From contig DAHWKH010000147.1 of the NCBI GenBank assembly GCA_027343725.1, forward strand, positions 1 to 24,238: a DNA stretch of 24,238 nucleotides. The letters are read 5' to 3'. This stretch comes from Acidiferrobacteraceae bacterium (lineage in GTDB: Bacteria; Pseudomonadota; Gammaproteobacteria; Acidiferrobacterales; Acidiferrobacteraceae). The position numbers were made by a program, and so were the translations under genes. The notes under the pieces are model-generated. The model worked only from the letters and a program-made list of their open reading frames with translations, searched no databases and had not been told where the DNA came from. This document shows positions 7,589 through 15,542 of this stretch, one piece after another. How positions within the stretch are numbered: the stretch's first letter is position 1; the number at the start of each line of letters is the position of its first letter.

Positions 7589-7936
7589 ATGGCGTCTAAC
7601 GAGATAGTCCACCAGCCTCTTGGGAATATCCTGATCACCAAAGAAGAGGACATTCATCTCGCCTCGCGGTCCTTGAAGGCGATTGCCCACCCTCTGCGCC
7701 TGAAAATCCTCTGCATCCTCGGTGCCTCGGTCGAAGTGAGTGTACAGGATATCGTCACCCAAGTGGGCACTTCCCAGAGCAATATCTCCCAGCACCTGTC
7801 CATCTTGCGGGACAAGGGGATTCTGGCCTCGCGGAAACACGCGAACAAGGTGTTTTATCGGATCGCGGACCCGCGCATCCTGCAACTCATAGGGGCCGTC
7901 CGCGCGGCCTTCTGCAGCCTTCCCGATATCGAGTAG
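7589..7936 (+). CDS. ArsR/SmtB-family repressor, BigR/SqrR/YgaV-like (probable persulfide sensor)
   Basis: The 115-residue protein has a winged-helix ArsR fold: HPLRLKILCILG, recognition helix TSQSNISQHLSILRDKGIL, and wing RKHANKVFYRIADP. Only two cysteines are present, Cys42 (ILCILG) and Cys109 (AFCSLP). That pair matches the two sensing cysteines of Xylella BigR (42/108) and Rhodobacter SqrR (41/107), which form a polysulfide bridge and release DNA. The metal-site motif ELCVCDL of ArsR/SmtB metal sensors is absent. I chose the ATG at 7589 because AAGGGAG lies 5 nt upstream; the ATG at 7571 has no such site. The gene sits 9 bases before a rhodanese gene, which suits sulfane-sulfur sensing. 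Regulation of the downstream operon is inferred. Confidence 0.82.
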   Translation: MASNEIVHQPLGNILITKEEDIHLASRSLKAIAHPLRLKILCILGASVEVSVQDIVTQVGTSQSNISQHLSILRDKGILASRKHANKVFYRIADPRILQLIGAVRAAFCSLPDIE

Positions 7937-7945
7937 GGGAAACGG

Positions 7946-8359
7946 ATGTTGGCATTCGTCATCGATCACTGGTTTTTGTTTCTGGCGTTGCTGGTGGTGC
8001 TGGCCCTGCTCGTCCTGCAGCCGGCGCTCGAGGGGGCGGCCGGCGGTGCGCGCGTCACGAGCCAGGAGGCGGTGCGCCTGATGAATCGCGAATCGGCGGT
8101 GGTGTTGGACGTGCGCGAGCCCACGGAGTTCCAGAGTGGGCATATCAACCGCGCCCTCAATATCCCCCTCGGGCAAGTCGCGGGACGCATCCCGGAACTG
8201 AAGAAGTTCCAGGAGCGGCCGATCATCGTCTATTGCGCGACCGGCGCCCGTTCGGCGCGCGCCGCCGCTATCCTGCACAAACAGGGCTTTGCCGGCGCAC
8301 GCAATCTCACGGGCGGCATAACGGCATGGCGTAACAGCAATCTTCCCATCGAGTCGTAG
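7946..8359 (+). CDS. Membrane-anchored rhodanese-like sulfurtransferase (YibN-like)
   Basis: The 137-residue protein has one N-terminal membrane segment (about residues 5-26) and a single rhodanese domain (about 36-135). The domain includes VVLDVREPTEF and the active-site loop CATGARS, with catalytic Cys97. Such proteins carry a persulfide on the cysteine and transfer sulfane sulfur; the domain's side of the membrane is not certain from sequence. A GGGGA-containing site precedes the ATG. It corresponds to E. coli yibN and Pseudomonas PA5130, which also precede grxC and secB. Only 9 bases separate it from the ArsR regulator, so both should be on one transcript. Confidence 0.9.
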   Translation: MLAFVIDHWFLFLALLVVLALLVLQPALEGAAGGARVTSQEAVRLMNRESAVVLDVREPTEFQSGHINRALNIPLGQVAGRIPELKKFQERPIIVYCATGARSARAAAILHKQGFAGARNLTGGITAWRNSNLPIES

Positions 8360-8365
8360 GTCCTT

Positions 8366-8623
8366 ATGCCCAAGGTCTTGATGTACACTACCCGCGTCTG
8401 CCCCTACTGTCAGATGGCCCTGCACCTCCTCAAGAAGAAGGGGGTCGAGGTCGAAAAGGTGCGCGTGGACGAGGATGCCGCGCGCCGGCGCGAGATGAAG
8501 GAACGGCTGCCCGGCGCGACCACCGTGCCGCAGATCTTCATCGGCGACCGCCACATCGGCGGATACCGGGAACTCGCGCAGCTCGATGCCCAGGGGGAAC
8601 TCGATACCCTGCTCGAACGGTAG
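8366..8623 (+). CDS. grxC: Glutaredoxin 3
   Basis: The 85-residue product has the size of GrxC and the dithiol active site CPYC (Cys12 and Cys15). The TVPQIFIG cis-proline loop and the GGYREL glutathione-binding segment are also present. It reduces disulfides and glutathione-mixed disulfides in the cytoplasm, using glutathione. It starts 6 bases after the rhodanese stop and is followed by secB, the conserved gammaproteobacterial order yibN-grxC-secB-gpsA. Next to a rhodanese and a persulfide-type regulator it could also reduce protein persulfides, which is inference. Confidence 0.96.
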   Translation: MPKVLMYTTRVCPYCQMALHLLKKKGVEVEKVRVDEDAARRREMKERLPGATTVPQIFIGDRHIGGYRELAQLDAQGELDTLLER

Positions 8624-8659
8624 GGGGATCACACTCAACCACTTCTTGAAGGAGCCCCC

Positions 8660-9127
8660 GTGGCCGAACAGAACGCAGATCCGGAAGTCGTTTTCAGTCT
8701 CGAGAAGATTTACGTCAAAGACATCTCCTACGAGGCGCCGCATGCTCCCCAGGTGTTTCTCGAGAAGACCGCCATGGAGGTCGACATGCAGCTCGGCATC
8801 GAGCACGGCGCGATCAATCCCGCCGAGGGGCTCCACGAGGTCGTGTTGTCGGTGACGGTGACGGCGCGGCTCGACAAGCGCACGGCGTTTCTCGCCGAAA
8901 CCAAGCAGGCCGGCATCTTCCGCATAACCGGCGTGCCGGAGAGCGAGATGACCAAGGTGCTCGAGATCGCCTGCCCCAACATCCTGCTGCCGTTTTCGCG
9001 CGAGATGATCAACGACCTCGTATCCAAAGGGGGATTCCCGCAGCTGCTCATCAACCCGGTCAATTTCGAGGCCCTCTACCAGCAAAAGGAAGAGGGTGAG
9101 CAGCAAGATGGGCAAGCCGCCCATTGA
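8660..9127 (+). CDS. secB: Protein-export chaperone SecB
   Basis: The 155-residue protein matches SecB in length and in its blocks: KIYVKDISYEAPHAP at the N-terminus, HEVVLSVTVTARL, AGIFRIT, and the C-terminal ACPNILLPFSREMINDL and GGFPQLLINPVNFEALY. SecB is a cytoplasmic tetramer that keeps precursors unfolded and passes them to SecA. The start is GTG, supported by GAAGGAG 5 nt upstream. Its tail ends in a poorly ordered EGEQQDGQAAH, as is common. The 3' end overlaps the start of gpsA, which suggests coupled translation. Confidence 0.97.
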   Translation: MAEQNADPEVVFSLEKIYVKDISYEAPHAPQVFLEKTAMEVDMQLGIEHGAINPAEGLHEVVLSVTVTARLDKRTAFLAETKQAGIFRITGVPESEMTKVLEIACPNILLPFSREMINDLVSKGGFPQLLINPVNFEALYQQKEEGEQQDGQAAH

Positions 9128-10154
9128 GCCCGAGGACACCATCGCGGTCCTGGGGGCCGGGGTCTGGGGGACAGCGCTTGCGGTCACGCTCGCGCGCCGC
9201 GGGCGGCCCACTCGTCTGTGGGGCGCCGACGAGGCGCGCATGGCGCGGCTCGCCCACGAGCGGACCCACAGCCGGGCCCTGCCCGGTGTCGTGTTCCCCG
9301 CGAACCTTGTCATCGAAAGCGACCTCGCGCGCGCCGCATCGGGCGCCACGGGGCTCCTGATCGCCGTCCCAAGCGGCGCGTTCCGCGCCCTCTTGCAAGC
9401 CCTGCCCCCCGGCGCGCGTCGGGTCCCGATCATCGCCTGGGCGAGCAAAGGACTCGAGCCCGGGTCCCATAAACGCCTTTCCGAGGTGGTCGGCGAGGTG
9501 CTGCCCGACCACCCGCCGACCCTCTTGACCGGCCCAAGCTTCGCCTCCGAGGTGGCAGCGGACCTGCCCACGGCCCTCACCGTGGCGGCGCGCGATCCGC
9601 AGCGGGGCGAACGGGTCGCCTCCTGGCTCCGGGGCGAGCGCCTGCGCGTCTACACGACCGACGACATCGTCGGCGCGGAGATCGGCGGCGCGGTCAAAAA
9701 CGTACTCGCCATCGCCGTCGGCATCAGTGACGGGCTGGGCTTCGGCGCCAATGCGAGAGCCGCCCTCATCACCCGCGGCTTGGCGGAACTCTTGCGCCTC
9801 GGGCTTGCGCTCGGGGCGCGTCCCGAGACCCTGATGGGGCTCTCGGGGGTGGGCGATCTGGTGCTCACCTGCACAGACGACCTCTCGCGCAACCGCCGCG
9901 TGGGCCTCGGGCTTGCCCGCGGGCGCGCCCTGGCCGACATCCTCGGCGAGCTGGGCCAGGCGGCGGAAGGGGTTGCCAGCGCGCGCGAGGTGCGCGCGCT
10001 GGCCCGCGCTCAGGGGATCGAGATGCCGATCAGCGAGCAGGTGTACGAGGTCCTCTTCGCCCGGCGGACCCCGCAGGACGCGGTAACCGCGCTCCTGAGT
10101 CGCGAGGCGCGTACCGAAGGCGAGTTGTCCGCCCCCGTCACGACGTTGTCTTGA
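9108..10154 (+). CDS. gpsA: NAD(P)-dependent glycerol-3-phosphate dehydrogenase
   Basis: The enzyme makes sn-glycerol 3-phosphate from dihydroxyacetone phosphate, the backbone for phospholipids. From the ATG at 9108 it has 348 residues. The N-terminal Rossmann motif is GAGVWG (16-21). Further blocks are WASKGLEP, LTGPSFASEV and the catalytic region GGAVKNVLAIAVG with Lys197, then GFGANARAALITRG and LSGVGDLVLTC. A GTG at 9096 is an in-frame alternative, with AAGGA 4 nt before it. Either start overlaps the end of secB (20 or 32 bases). The last 17 bases overlap the end of the convergent DsbC/G-like gene on the other strand. Confidence 0.96.
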   Translation: MGKPPIEPEDTIAVLGAGVWGTALAVTLARRGRPTRLWGADEARMARLAHERTHSRALPGVVFPANLVIESDLARAASGATGLLIAVPSGAFRALLQALPPGARRVPIIAWASKGLEPGSHKRLSEVVGEVLPDHPPTLLTGPSFASEVAADLPTALTVAARDPQRGERVASWLRGERLRVYTTDDIVGAEIGGAVKNVLAIAVGISDGLGFGANARAALITRGLAELLRLGLALGARPETLMGLSGVGDLVLTCTDDLSRNRRVGLGLARGRALADILGELGQAAEGVASAREVRALARAQGIEMPISEQVYEVLFARRTPQDAVTALLSREARTEGELSAPVTTLS

Positions 10155-10716
10155 TACTGGCGAGGATTTGCTTCAGGGCCCACACGGGCGGCGCGCCGGA
10201 GTTGATGATACGCACCGTGCCGTCGGCCTTCTTGTAGATCAGGATCGGCACCAGCGGGAAGCCCACGGCCGCGACATCGAGCTTGCGGTTGGCCGCGAGC
10301 GCGCGCGCGACCGCGGGCGTGGGCGTCTTGGGGGCAATCGAGCTCCCGGTCTTCCAGGAGTAATGGGCCTGGCTCGCGGCGAGCGCTCGGCGCGGGTCCC
10401 GGGCCTCGAGCAAGGCCGCGGCCTTGCCTTCGCTCGTGGGCGTCAGATAGGCGACCGGGATCTCGCGCAGGGTGACGTGATAGGGGCCGATGAGCGCCTG
10501 GAGGCGTTCATACAGCAGGTGGCAGTAAGGGCAGTTGGGGTCGAAGAGGTCATAGAGGACGCGTGGCCCATGCCCTTCCGTGATGGCATGTGCTTGCGCG
10601 AGATCCCGGTACAAGACCGCCTTCGCGACCGCAGGGCCGGCGGCCAGAGCGGCGGGCCCCGCGGCAAGCGCCCCCCAAAGGGCCAGGGCCCCCATCCATC
10701 GCTGCGTTCTTGTCAC
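10138..10716 (-). CDS. Periplasmic thiol:disulfide protein, DsbC/DsbG-like, short form
   Basis: The 192-residue protein starts with a signal peptide (residues 1-26, hydrophobic Ala/Gly/Leu core ending at about ALAAG). A thioredoxin fold follows with active site CPYC (Cys62 and Cys65) in DLFDPNCPYCHLLYERL and a likely cis-Pro in FPLVPILIYK. The context around CPYC resembles DsbG/DsbC. However, only about 35 residues lie between signal peptide and active site, so the N-terminal dimerisation domain of DsbC/DsbG is missing or vestigial. It is probably a monomeric reductase or isomerase. It overlaps the end of dsbD by 4 bases (ATGA), so DsbD is its likely electron donor. Confidence 0.85.
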   Translation of the reverse strand: MTRTQRWMGALALWGALAAGPAALAAGPAVAKAVLYRDLAQAHAITEGHGPRVLYDLFDPNCPYCHLLYERLQALIGPYHVTLREIPVAYLTPTSEGKAAALLEARDPRRALAASQAHYSWKTGSSIAPKTPTPAVARALAANRKLDVAAVGFPLVPILIYKKADGTVRIINSGAPPVWALKQILASIKTTS

Positions 10717-12509
10717 GTCGGCCTCCCCGTGCGGGTCGTGCTGCGCGCGGCCGGGACCGGGTGCCCCGTGAGCGCGAGGGCCCGCAGGGTGCGCACGAGC
10801 CGCCCGGGCCCCTCGTAACCCGCCACATCCCGTACGCGGTGGCCGGCGCGATTGAAAAAGACGAGCGTCGGCGGCCCGAAGACCCCGAGGCGCCGTTCAA
10901 GGGCGCGGCTTTGCGCCCCGCTCCTTGTGACATCGGCGCGGACCAGGACAAAACCCTTCAAGGCCGAACGCACGCGCGCACTCTGGAAGGTCTGGGCGGT
11001 CATGCGGCGGCACTGGACACACCAGGACGCCCAGAAGTCGACGAGCACCGGGCGGCCGTGGGCGTGATGCAGGACGGCGGCAAGGCGCGTGACGTTCGTG
11101 ACCGGGGTGAAGGCCAGCGTCCGGGACGCCGGCGCCCGGCCCCCGGTGTAGGGCGCAAGCGGGGCCGCGAGACTCCCCGCGCCGCCCAGGGCGCCGGCCC
11201 CGAGGGCCAACCCGTAGGCCAGAAGCGCAACCAGCGCCCCTTTCGCGCCGCGCGCCCAACCGGAGGCCCCGGCCGCCAGGGGCTCGAGCGCCCCGGCCGC
11301 GACCGAGGAGACGATCGCGAGAAGCCCCCAGAGCCCCAGGGTGAGCGGTTGAGGGAGGACACGGCTCTCGAGCCAGATGGCGACACCCACCAGCAGCACC
11401 CCGAAGAGCGCGCGGGTCTTCGTCAGCCACGGCCCGGCCTTGGGCAAGAGGTGGCCCGCCGATGTGCCGATCACCAAAAGCGGGATGCCCATGCCGAGAC
11501 TCAAGGCGAAGAGCGCGGCCCCCCCGAAGGCCACATCCCCGGTGCGCGAAATGAGGAGCAGGGCACCGGCGAGCGGGGCGGCGACGCACGGCCCGACGAT
11601 GAGCGCCGAGCACATCCCGAGGACAAAGGAGCCGAGCGCCTGGCCGCCGCGACCGAAGCGGCTCATGCGCTCCTGGATCGCGCACGGGACCTGGAGTTCA
11701 TAAAGCCCGAAGAGGCTCGCCGCGAGCACCAGGAACACGGCGCTGAAAATCGTGATGACCCACGGGTTCTGAAACGCCGCCTGCACGTAATGGCCGGTCA
11801 GGGCCGCGACGATGCCGGCAGCCGTGTAGGTCAGGGCCATGCCCCCGACGTAGGCCGCCGATAAGGTGAAGGGGCGCGCGCGCCGCGTCGGCCCCTGCTG
11901 GCCGACGATGGTGGCCGAGAGGATCGGCACCATCGGAAAGATGCAGGGGGTGAACGCAAGACCGATGCCGGCAACCAGAAACACGAGCAGCGTCGCCCAC
12001 GGGGGACTGGAGGGATCGTGCGCCTGCGTCCATGCGGTGGTCCGCGCCTTCGGGATGCGGGTCGCGCCCGTCCAGACGAGCGGCACGGTGCGCTGCGCGC
12101 TGGGATAACAGATGCCGGCGTTGGCGCAACCCTGGTAGCGCGCGATCACGCGCACGTGCTGGCCGTGGCGGATGCGCGCGAACGGGATCGCAAACCGCGT
12201 GCGTCCCTCGTAAACGCGCAGGCGCCCAAGGGCCGGGTCGTTCAGCCAGCGCCCGGGCGGGAGACGGTAGCGCGCAAGCGCCGCCGAGCGCGGGCGCAGC
12301 ACGAGATGGATGCGGTCACGGTACAGATGGTAGCCGGGGGCGGCGGTGAAGCGCACCGCAAGCTCCCCGTGGCGGATCGCGGCATGGAAGCGAAAGGCCT
12401 GAGAGGGCGACAAGGGGCGCGCGCAAGCGCTGACGAGGGCCGCGCCGACGAGCGCGGTCAGCGCGATCAGAAGGCGCGGGACGAGACGATCAGTCGGACG
12501 AGGCGTCAT
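10713..12509 (-). CDS. dsbD: Thiol:disulfide interchange protein DsbD
   Basis: DsbD carries electrons from cytoplasmic thioredoxin across the inner membrane to periplasmic partners. All three parts are visible in the 598 residues. The alpha domain has Cys128 and Cys134 in YQGCANAGICYP. The membrane domain (about 170-455, eight or so segments) has TPCIFPMVPIL with Cys189 and VGPCVAAPLAG with Cys308. The C-terminal thioredoxin-like gamma domain has FWASWCVQCRRM (Cys497, Cys500). The N-terminus has a signal ending in VSAC (Cys29), which fits a lipobox and is unusual for DsbD. No clear ribosome-binding site precedes the ATG. The stop overlaps the start of its probable substrate protein. It lies 85 bases after topA. 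Confidence 0.95.
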   Translation of the reverse strand: MTPRPTDRLVPRLLIALTALVGAALVSACARPLSPSQAFRFHAAIRHGELAVRFTAAPGYHLYRDRIHLVLRPRSAALARYRLPPGRWLNDPALGRLRVYEGRTRFAIPFARIRHGQHVRVIARYQGCANAGICYPSAQRTVPLVWTGATRIPKARTTAWTQAHDPSSPPWATLLVFLVAGIGLAFTPCIFPMVPILSATIVGQQGPTRRARPFTLSAAYVGGMALTYTAAGIVAALTGHYVQAAFQNPWVITIFSAVFLVLAASLFGLYELQVPCAIQERMSRFGRGGQALGSFVLGMCSALIVGPCVAAPLAGALLLISRTGDVAFGGAALFALSLGMGIPLLVIGTSAGHLLPKAGPWLTKTRALFGVLLVGVAIWLESRVLPQPLTLGLWGLLAIVSSVAAGALEPLAAGASGWARGAKGALVALLAYGLALGAGALGGAGSLAAPLAPYTGGRAPASRTLAFTPVTNVTRLAAVLHHAHGRPVLVDFWASWCVQCRRMTAQTFQSARVRSALKGFVLVRADVTRSGAQSRALERRLGVFGPPTLVFFNRAGHRVRDVAGYEGPGRLVRTLRALALTGHPVPAARSTTRTGRPT

Positions 12510-12594
12510 GCGGCAGAGGCGGTTTGCGCCCGCTCTTGATGGGGGTCCTTCATATCCGTAAAGACGCCCCCGAGCGGCCCTTTATTCCGGCCGA

Positions 12595-14886
12595 TCAGGG
12601 GGCCTCGGCGCATTCCGGGCAGGCGACGGCGTAACCGCAGGCCTTTTGCGGACACACCTTCTCGACGCCGCGGCGCTTCGTGGTCTTGACCGTCAGGATC
12701 GGGTGGCCGCACTGCGGGCACGGTTCCGCGAGCGGCGGGTTCCAGACCGCGTACTTGCACTCGGGGTAACGCGAGCACGAGTAAAACAACTTGCCGTACC
12801 GCGACTTGCGTTTGAGCAGCGTGCCTGATCGGCATTCGGGGCAAGCGACACCCGTATCGCTCGGCTTTTCGAGCGGCTCGATGTGCCGGCAGCTCGGGTA
12901 ATGACTGCAGCCGATGAAGCGCCCGTAGCGGCCGCGCTTCACCACCAGCGGATGGCCGCACTCCGGGCACGACCGATCGGCCACCACCTCGGGCGCCTGC
13001 GCCTTGGCATCCTCGTCGAGATTGCGCGTGTAGTCGCATTCCGGATAGCCGGTACAGCCGATGAAATAGCCGTTGCGCCCGAGCCGCTTGGAGAGCGGCT
13101 TGCCGCATTGCGGGCAGGCCTCCTCCAGGATCTCGACCCCGGGGCGCTCGGCGTCCTCCTTGGTGCTCACTTGCTTATGGAACGCCGACCAGAAGTCCGC
13201 GAGCAGCGGGACCCACTCCTTTTCCCCGCGCGCCACCGCATCGAGATCGTCCTCGAGTCGCGCCGTGAATTCATAATCCACATAGCGCTCGAAGTGCAGC
13301 GCGAGAAATTTGTTGACCACGCGCCCGACGTCCGTCGGCTGGAAACGCCGCTTCTCCAAGACCACGTATTCCCGTTGTTGCAGGGTCTGGATGATGGTGG
13401 CGTAGGTCGAGGGGCGGCCGATGCCGTAGGCCTCGAGGGTCTTGACGAGACTCGCCTCGGAATAGCGCGGCGGGGGCTCCGTGAAGTGCTGCTCCTTGTG
13501 GATGGCGCTCAAGGCCACGTCCTCGCCGACGCGCATGTCCGGCAGGATCCGATCTTTGTCCTCGTCCTCGCCCTTGCGATCGTCGGCGCCCTCCTGATAG
13601 ACGGCCATGAAGCCCGGGCTCAAAACCGCCGAGCCCGTGGCGCGCGACACGTTGCCGGGGCCGGCTTCGAGATCGACCGCCATGGTATCGAGCAGGGCGG
13701 GGACCATCTGGCAGGCCACGGTCCGCCGCCAGATCAGTTCGTAGAGTTTCATCTGGTCGGCGCTCAGGATCGCGCGCACGTCCTCGGGGAGCCGCCGGGT
13801 GGCGGTCGGACGGATGGCCTCGTGGGCCTCTTGCGCGTTCTTGGAGCGCGTCTTGTAGACGTGCGCGGTCTCCGGGAGGTTGTCCGCGCCGTAGCGTTCC
13901 GCGATGAACGCCCGGATCTCGGTCAGGGCGTCCTGGGCGAGCGTCACCGAGTCGGTACGCATGTAGCTGATGAGGCCGACCGTCTCGCCCTCGATCTCGA
14001 CCCCCTCGTAGAGCTGCTGCGCGGTGCGCATCGTCCGTTGCGCCGTGAAGTGGAGCTTGCGCGACGCCTCCTGCTGCAAGGTCGAGGTCGTGAACGGCGG
14101 GGCCGGGTGGCGCTTTCGCTGCTTGCGCTCGACCGATGCGACGCGATAGCGGCCCGTGGGCGCGCCGCGGCGCAAGACCGCCTCCGCGGCATCGGCCGCG
14201 TCGCTGTCGGGTATCGCGAACTGATCGAGCTTCGCCCCGTTCAGGACCGTGAGTTTCGCGCGAAACGCCTGATCACGCGCCGTCAACTCCGACTCGATCG
14301 TCCAGTATTCGCGTTCGACGAAACGCTCGATCTCCTCCTCGCGCTCCACGATGAGCCGCAAGGCCGGGCTTTGCACGCGCCCGGCCGAGAGGCCGCGGCG
14401 CACCTTCTTCCACAAAAGCGGCGACAGATTGAAGCCAACCAAGTAGTCGAGCGCGCGCCGCGCCTGCTGGGCGTTGATCAGGTTCTCGGACAAGGCGCGC
14501 GGCTCCGCCACCGCCTTCTTGATCGCGCTCTTTGTGATCTCGTGGAACACAACGCGGTAGACGGGCTTGCCGTCCAGAAGGCCTTCGTCTTTCAGGATCT
14601 CGTAGAGGTGCCACGAAATCGCCTCGCCCTCACGGTCCGGGTCGGTCGCGAGATACAGCGCGTCGGCCTTCTTGACGGCCTTGGCAATGAGATCGACGTG
14701 CTTGCGGTTCTTTTCGATCAGCTCGTACTTCATGTGGAAGTCGTGCTCGGTATCCACCGCCCCCTTCTTGGGGACGAGATCGCGCACATGACCGTAGGAG
14801 GCCAGGGCCGTGAAGTCCTTGCCGAGGTATTTGCTCATCGTCTTGGCTTTCGCCGGCGACTCGACAATGATGAGGTTCTTAGGCAT
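12595..14886 (-). CDS. topA: DNA topoisomerase I (type IA)
   Basis: The 763-residue enzyme relaxes negative supercoils. The N-terminal Toprim domain shows LIIVESPAKAKT and the acidic triad in TDPDREGEA. Other blocks are NAQQARRALDYLVG, LSAGRVQSPALRLIVEREEEI and the active-site SYMRTDSV with Tyr308, followed by QEAHEAIRPT and PSTYATIIQTLQQREYV. The C-terminus carries four Cys4 zinc-ribbon repeats, from CPQCGKPL to CPQKACGY, and a short ending (CPECAEAP). I chose the ATG at 14886 because MPKNLIIVESPAK aligns with E. coli TopA (MGKALVIVESPAK). A GTG at 14916 adds ten unlikely residues. No ribosome-binding site is obvious. It lies downstream of smg, as in many gammaproteobacteria. Confidence 0.97.
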   Translation of the reverse strand: MPKNLIIVESPAKAKTMSKYLGKDFTALASYGHVRDLVPKKGAVDTEHDFHMKYELIEKNRKHVDLIAKAVKKADALYLATDPDREGEAISWHLYEILKDEGLLDGKPVYRVVFHEITKSAIKKAVAEPRALSENLINAQQARRALDYLVGFNLSPLLWKKVRRGLSAGRVQSPALRLIVEREEEIERFVEREYWTIESELTARDQAFRAKLTVLNGAKLDQFAIPDSDAADAAEAVLRRGAPTGRYRVASVERKQRKRHPAPPFTTSTLQQEASRKLHFTAQRTMRTAQQLYEGVEIEGETVGLISYMRTDSVTLAQDALTEIRAFIAERYGADNLPETAHVYKTRSKNAQEAHEAIRPTATRRLPEDVRAILSADQMKLYELIWRRTVACQMVPALLDTMAVDLEAGPGNVSRATGSAVLSPGFMAVYQEGADDRKGEDEDKDRILPDMRVGEDVALSAIHKEQHFTEPPPRYSEASLVKTLEAYGIGRPSTYATIIQTLQQREYVVLEKRRFQPTDVGRVVNKFLALHFERYVDYEFTARLEDDLDAVARGEKEWVPLLADFWSAFHKQVSTKEDAERPGVEILEEACPQCGKPLSKRLGRNGYFIGCTGYPECDYTRNLDEDAKAQAPEVVADRSCPECGHPLVVKRGRYGRFIGCSHYPSCRHIEPLEKPSDTGVACPECRSGTLLKRKSRYGKLFYSCSRYPECKYAVWNPPLAEPCPQCGHPILTVKTTKRRGVEKVCPQKACGYAVACPECAEAP

Positions 14887-14964
14887 GCGCGATTTTTCGG
14901 GATAAAGGGGGGGCACCCAGACACCGAGCGGTCATGGGGCTTGCGTGTGGGTCAGCCTGACTAA

Positions 14965-15447
14965 CTAGTTGAGGGCCCCCTGTGTTTCGTTGAACACGAG
15001 GTCCTCCATCCATGCGTACGCCTGCTCCTGGCCGGGTTGGTTAAACAACACCATGAGGATGATCCACTTCAGCTGCTCGAGATCGATCTCATCGGTCTCG
15101 AGGGCCATGACGCGATCGATCACGAGCTCGCGCGCCTTGGCATCGAGCACGGCACCTTGCTCGAGGAACAGAAGGAAGCCGCGCGCTTCGACGTCCAGCT
15201 TGTTGCGCTCCTCCTCGGAATACACGCGGAGCGATTTCAACGAGGCGTCGGCGGGCACGGCCGTTGTGTCGCTGCGCAAGGCCGCAAGCCCCTCGAGCCA
15301 CGCGAACGCCTTGGCGATCTCCCCCTTGGGGAAACCGGCCTGCGCGAGTTCTGCCACCAACGATTCCTGGTCGGGATTGAAGTCCGGCCCCTCGTCCATG
15401 TAGTTCTCGAACAAATACATCAGAACGTCCAGGACGTTTTCTTTCAT
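14965..15447 (-). CDS. smg: Smg family protein (DUF494)
   Basis: The 160-residue acidic protein aligns along its length with E. coli Smg: NVLDVLMYLFENYMDE at the N-terminus, LDVEARGFLLFLEQGAVL in the middle, and LEQLKWIILMVLFNQPGQEQAYAWMEDL near the end. Its function is not established, but it is nearly always found in the topA-smg-dprA-def-fmt region. The ATG at 15447 was chosen because it fits the family N-terminus; a GTG at 15462 would add five residues. It ends 78 bases before topA. The dprA gene that usually lies next to it is not here. Confidence 0.93.
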   Translation of the reverse strand: MKENVLDVLMYLFENYMDEGPDFNPDQESLVAELAQAGFPKGEIAKAFAWLEGLAALRSDTTAVPADASLKSLRVYSEEERNKLDVEARGFLLFLEQGAVLDAKARELVIDRVMALETDEIDLEQLKWIILMVLFNQPGQEQAYAWMEDLVFNETQGALN

Positions 15448-15542
15448 TTCAGGATCTTGCACTCAGTGGTCCGCTCCCCGGGGTCTGGCGCGAGATGCGC
15501 ACTTGGCGTCAAAGCATGGAGCAAATGATTCCGAAGGTCAAT

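Noticed and set aside
7520..9580. Long minus-strand open frame (686 codons) across arsR, rhodanese, grxC, secB and the start of gpsA
   Set aside because: It covers five recognised genes on the other strand and has no family motif.
10590..11864. Plus-strand open frame (424 codons) opposite dsbD
   Set aside because: Pro/Arg/Gly-rich shadow of dsbD with no domain; dsbD is complete on the minus strand.
12510..12594. Short peptide frame (MKDPHQERAQ..., 15 codons) on the minus strand between topA and dsbD
   Set aside because: Too short, no ribosome-binding site, no reason beyond an ATG to call it a gene.
12883..14964. Long plus-strand open frame (693 codons) opposite topA
   Set aside because: Antisense to topA, whose Toprim, active-site and zinc motifs are all present. 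No domain is visible in the shadow frame.
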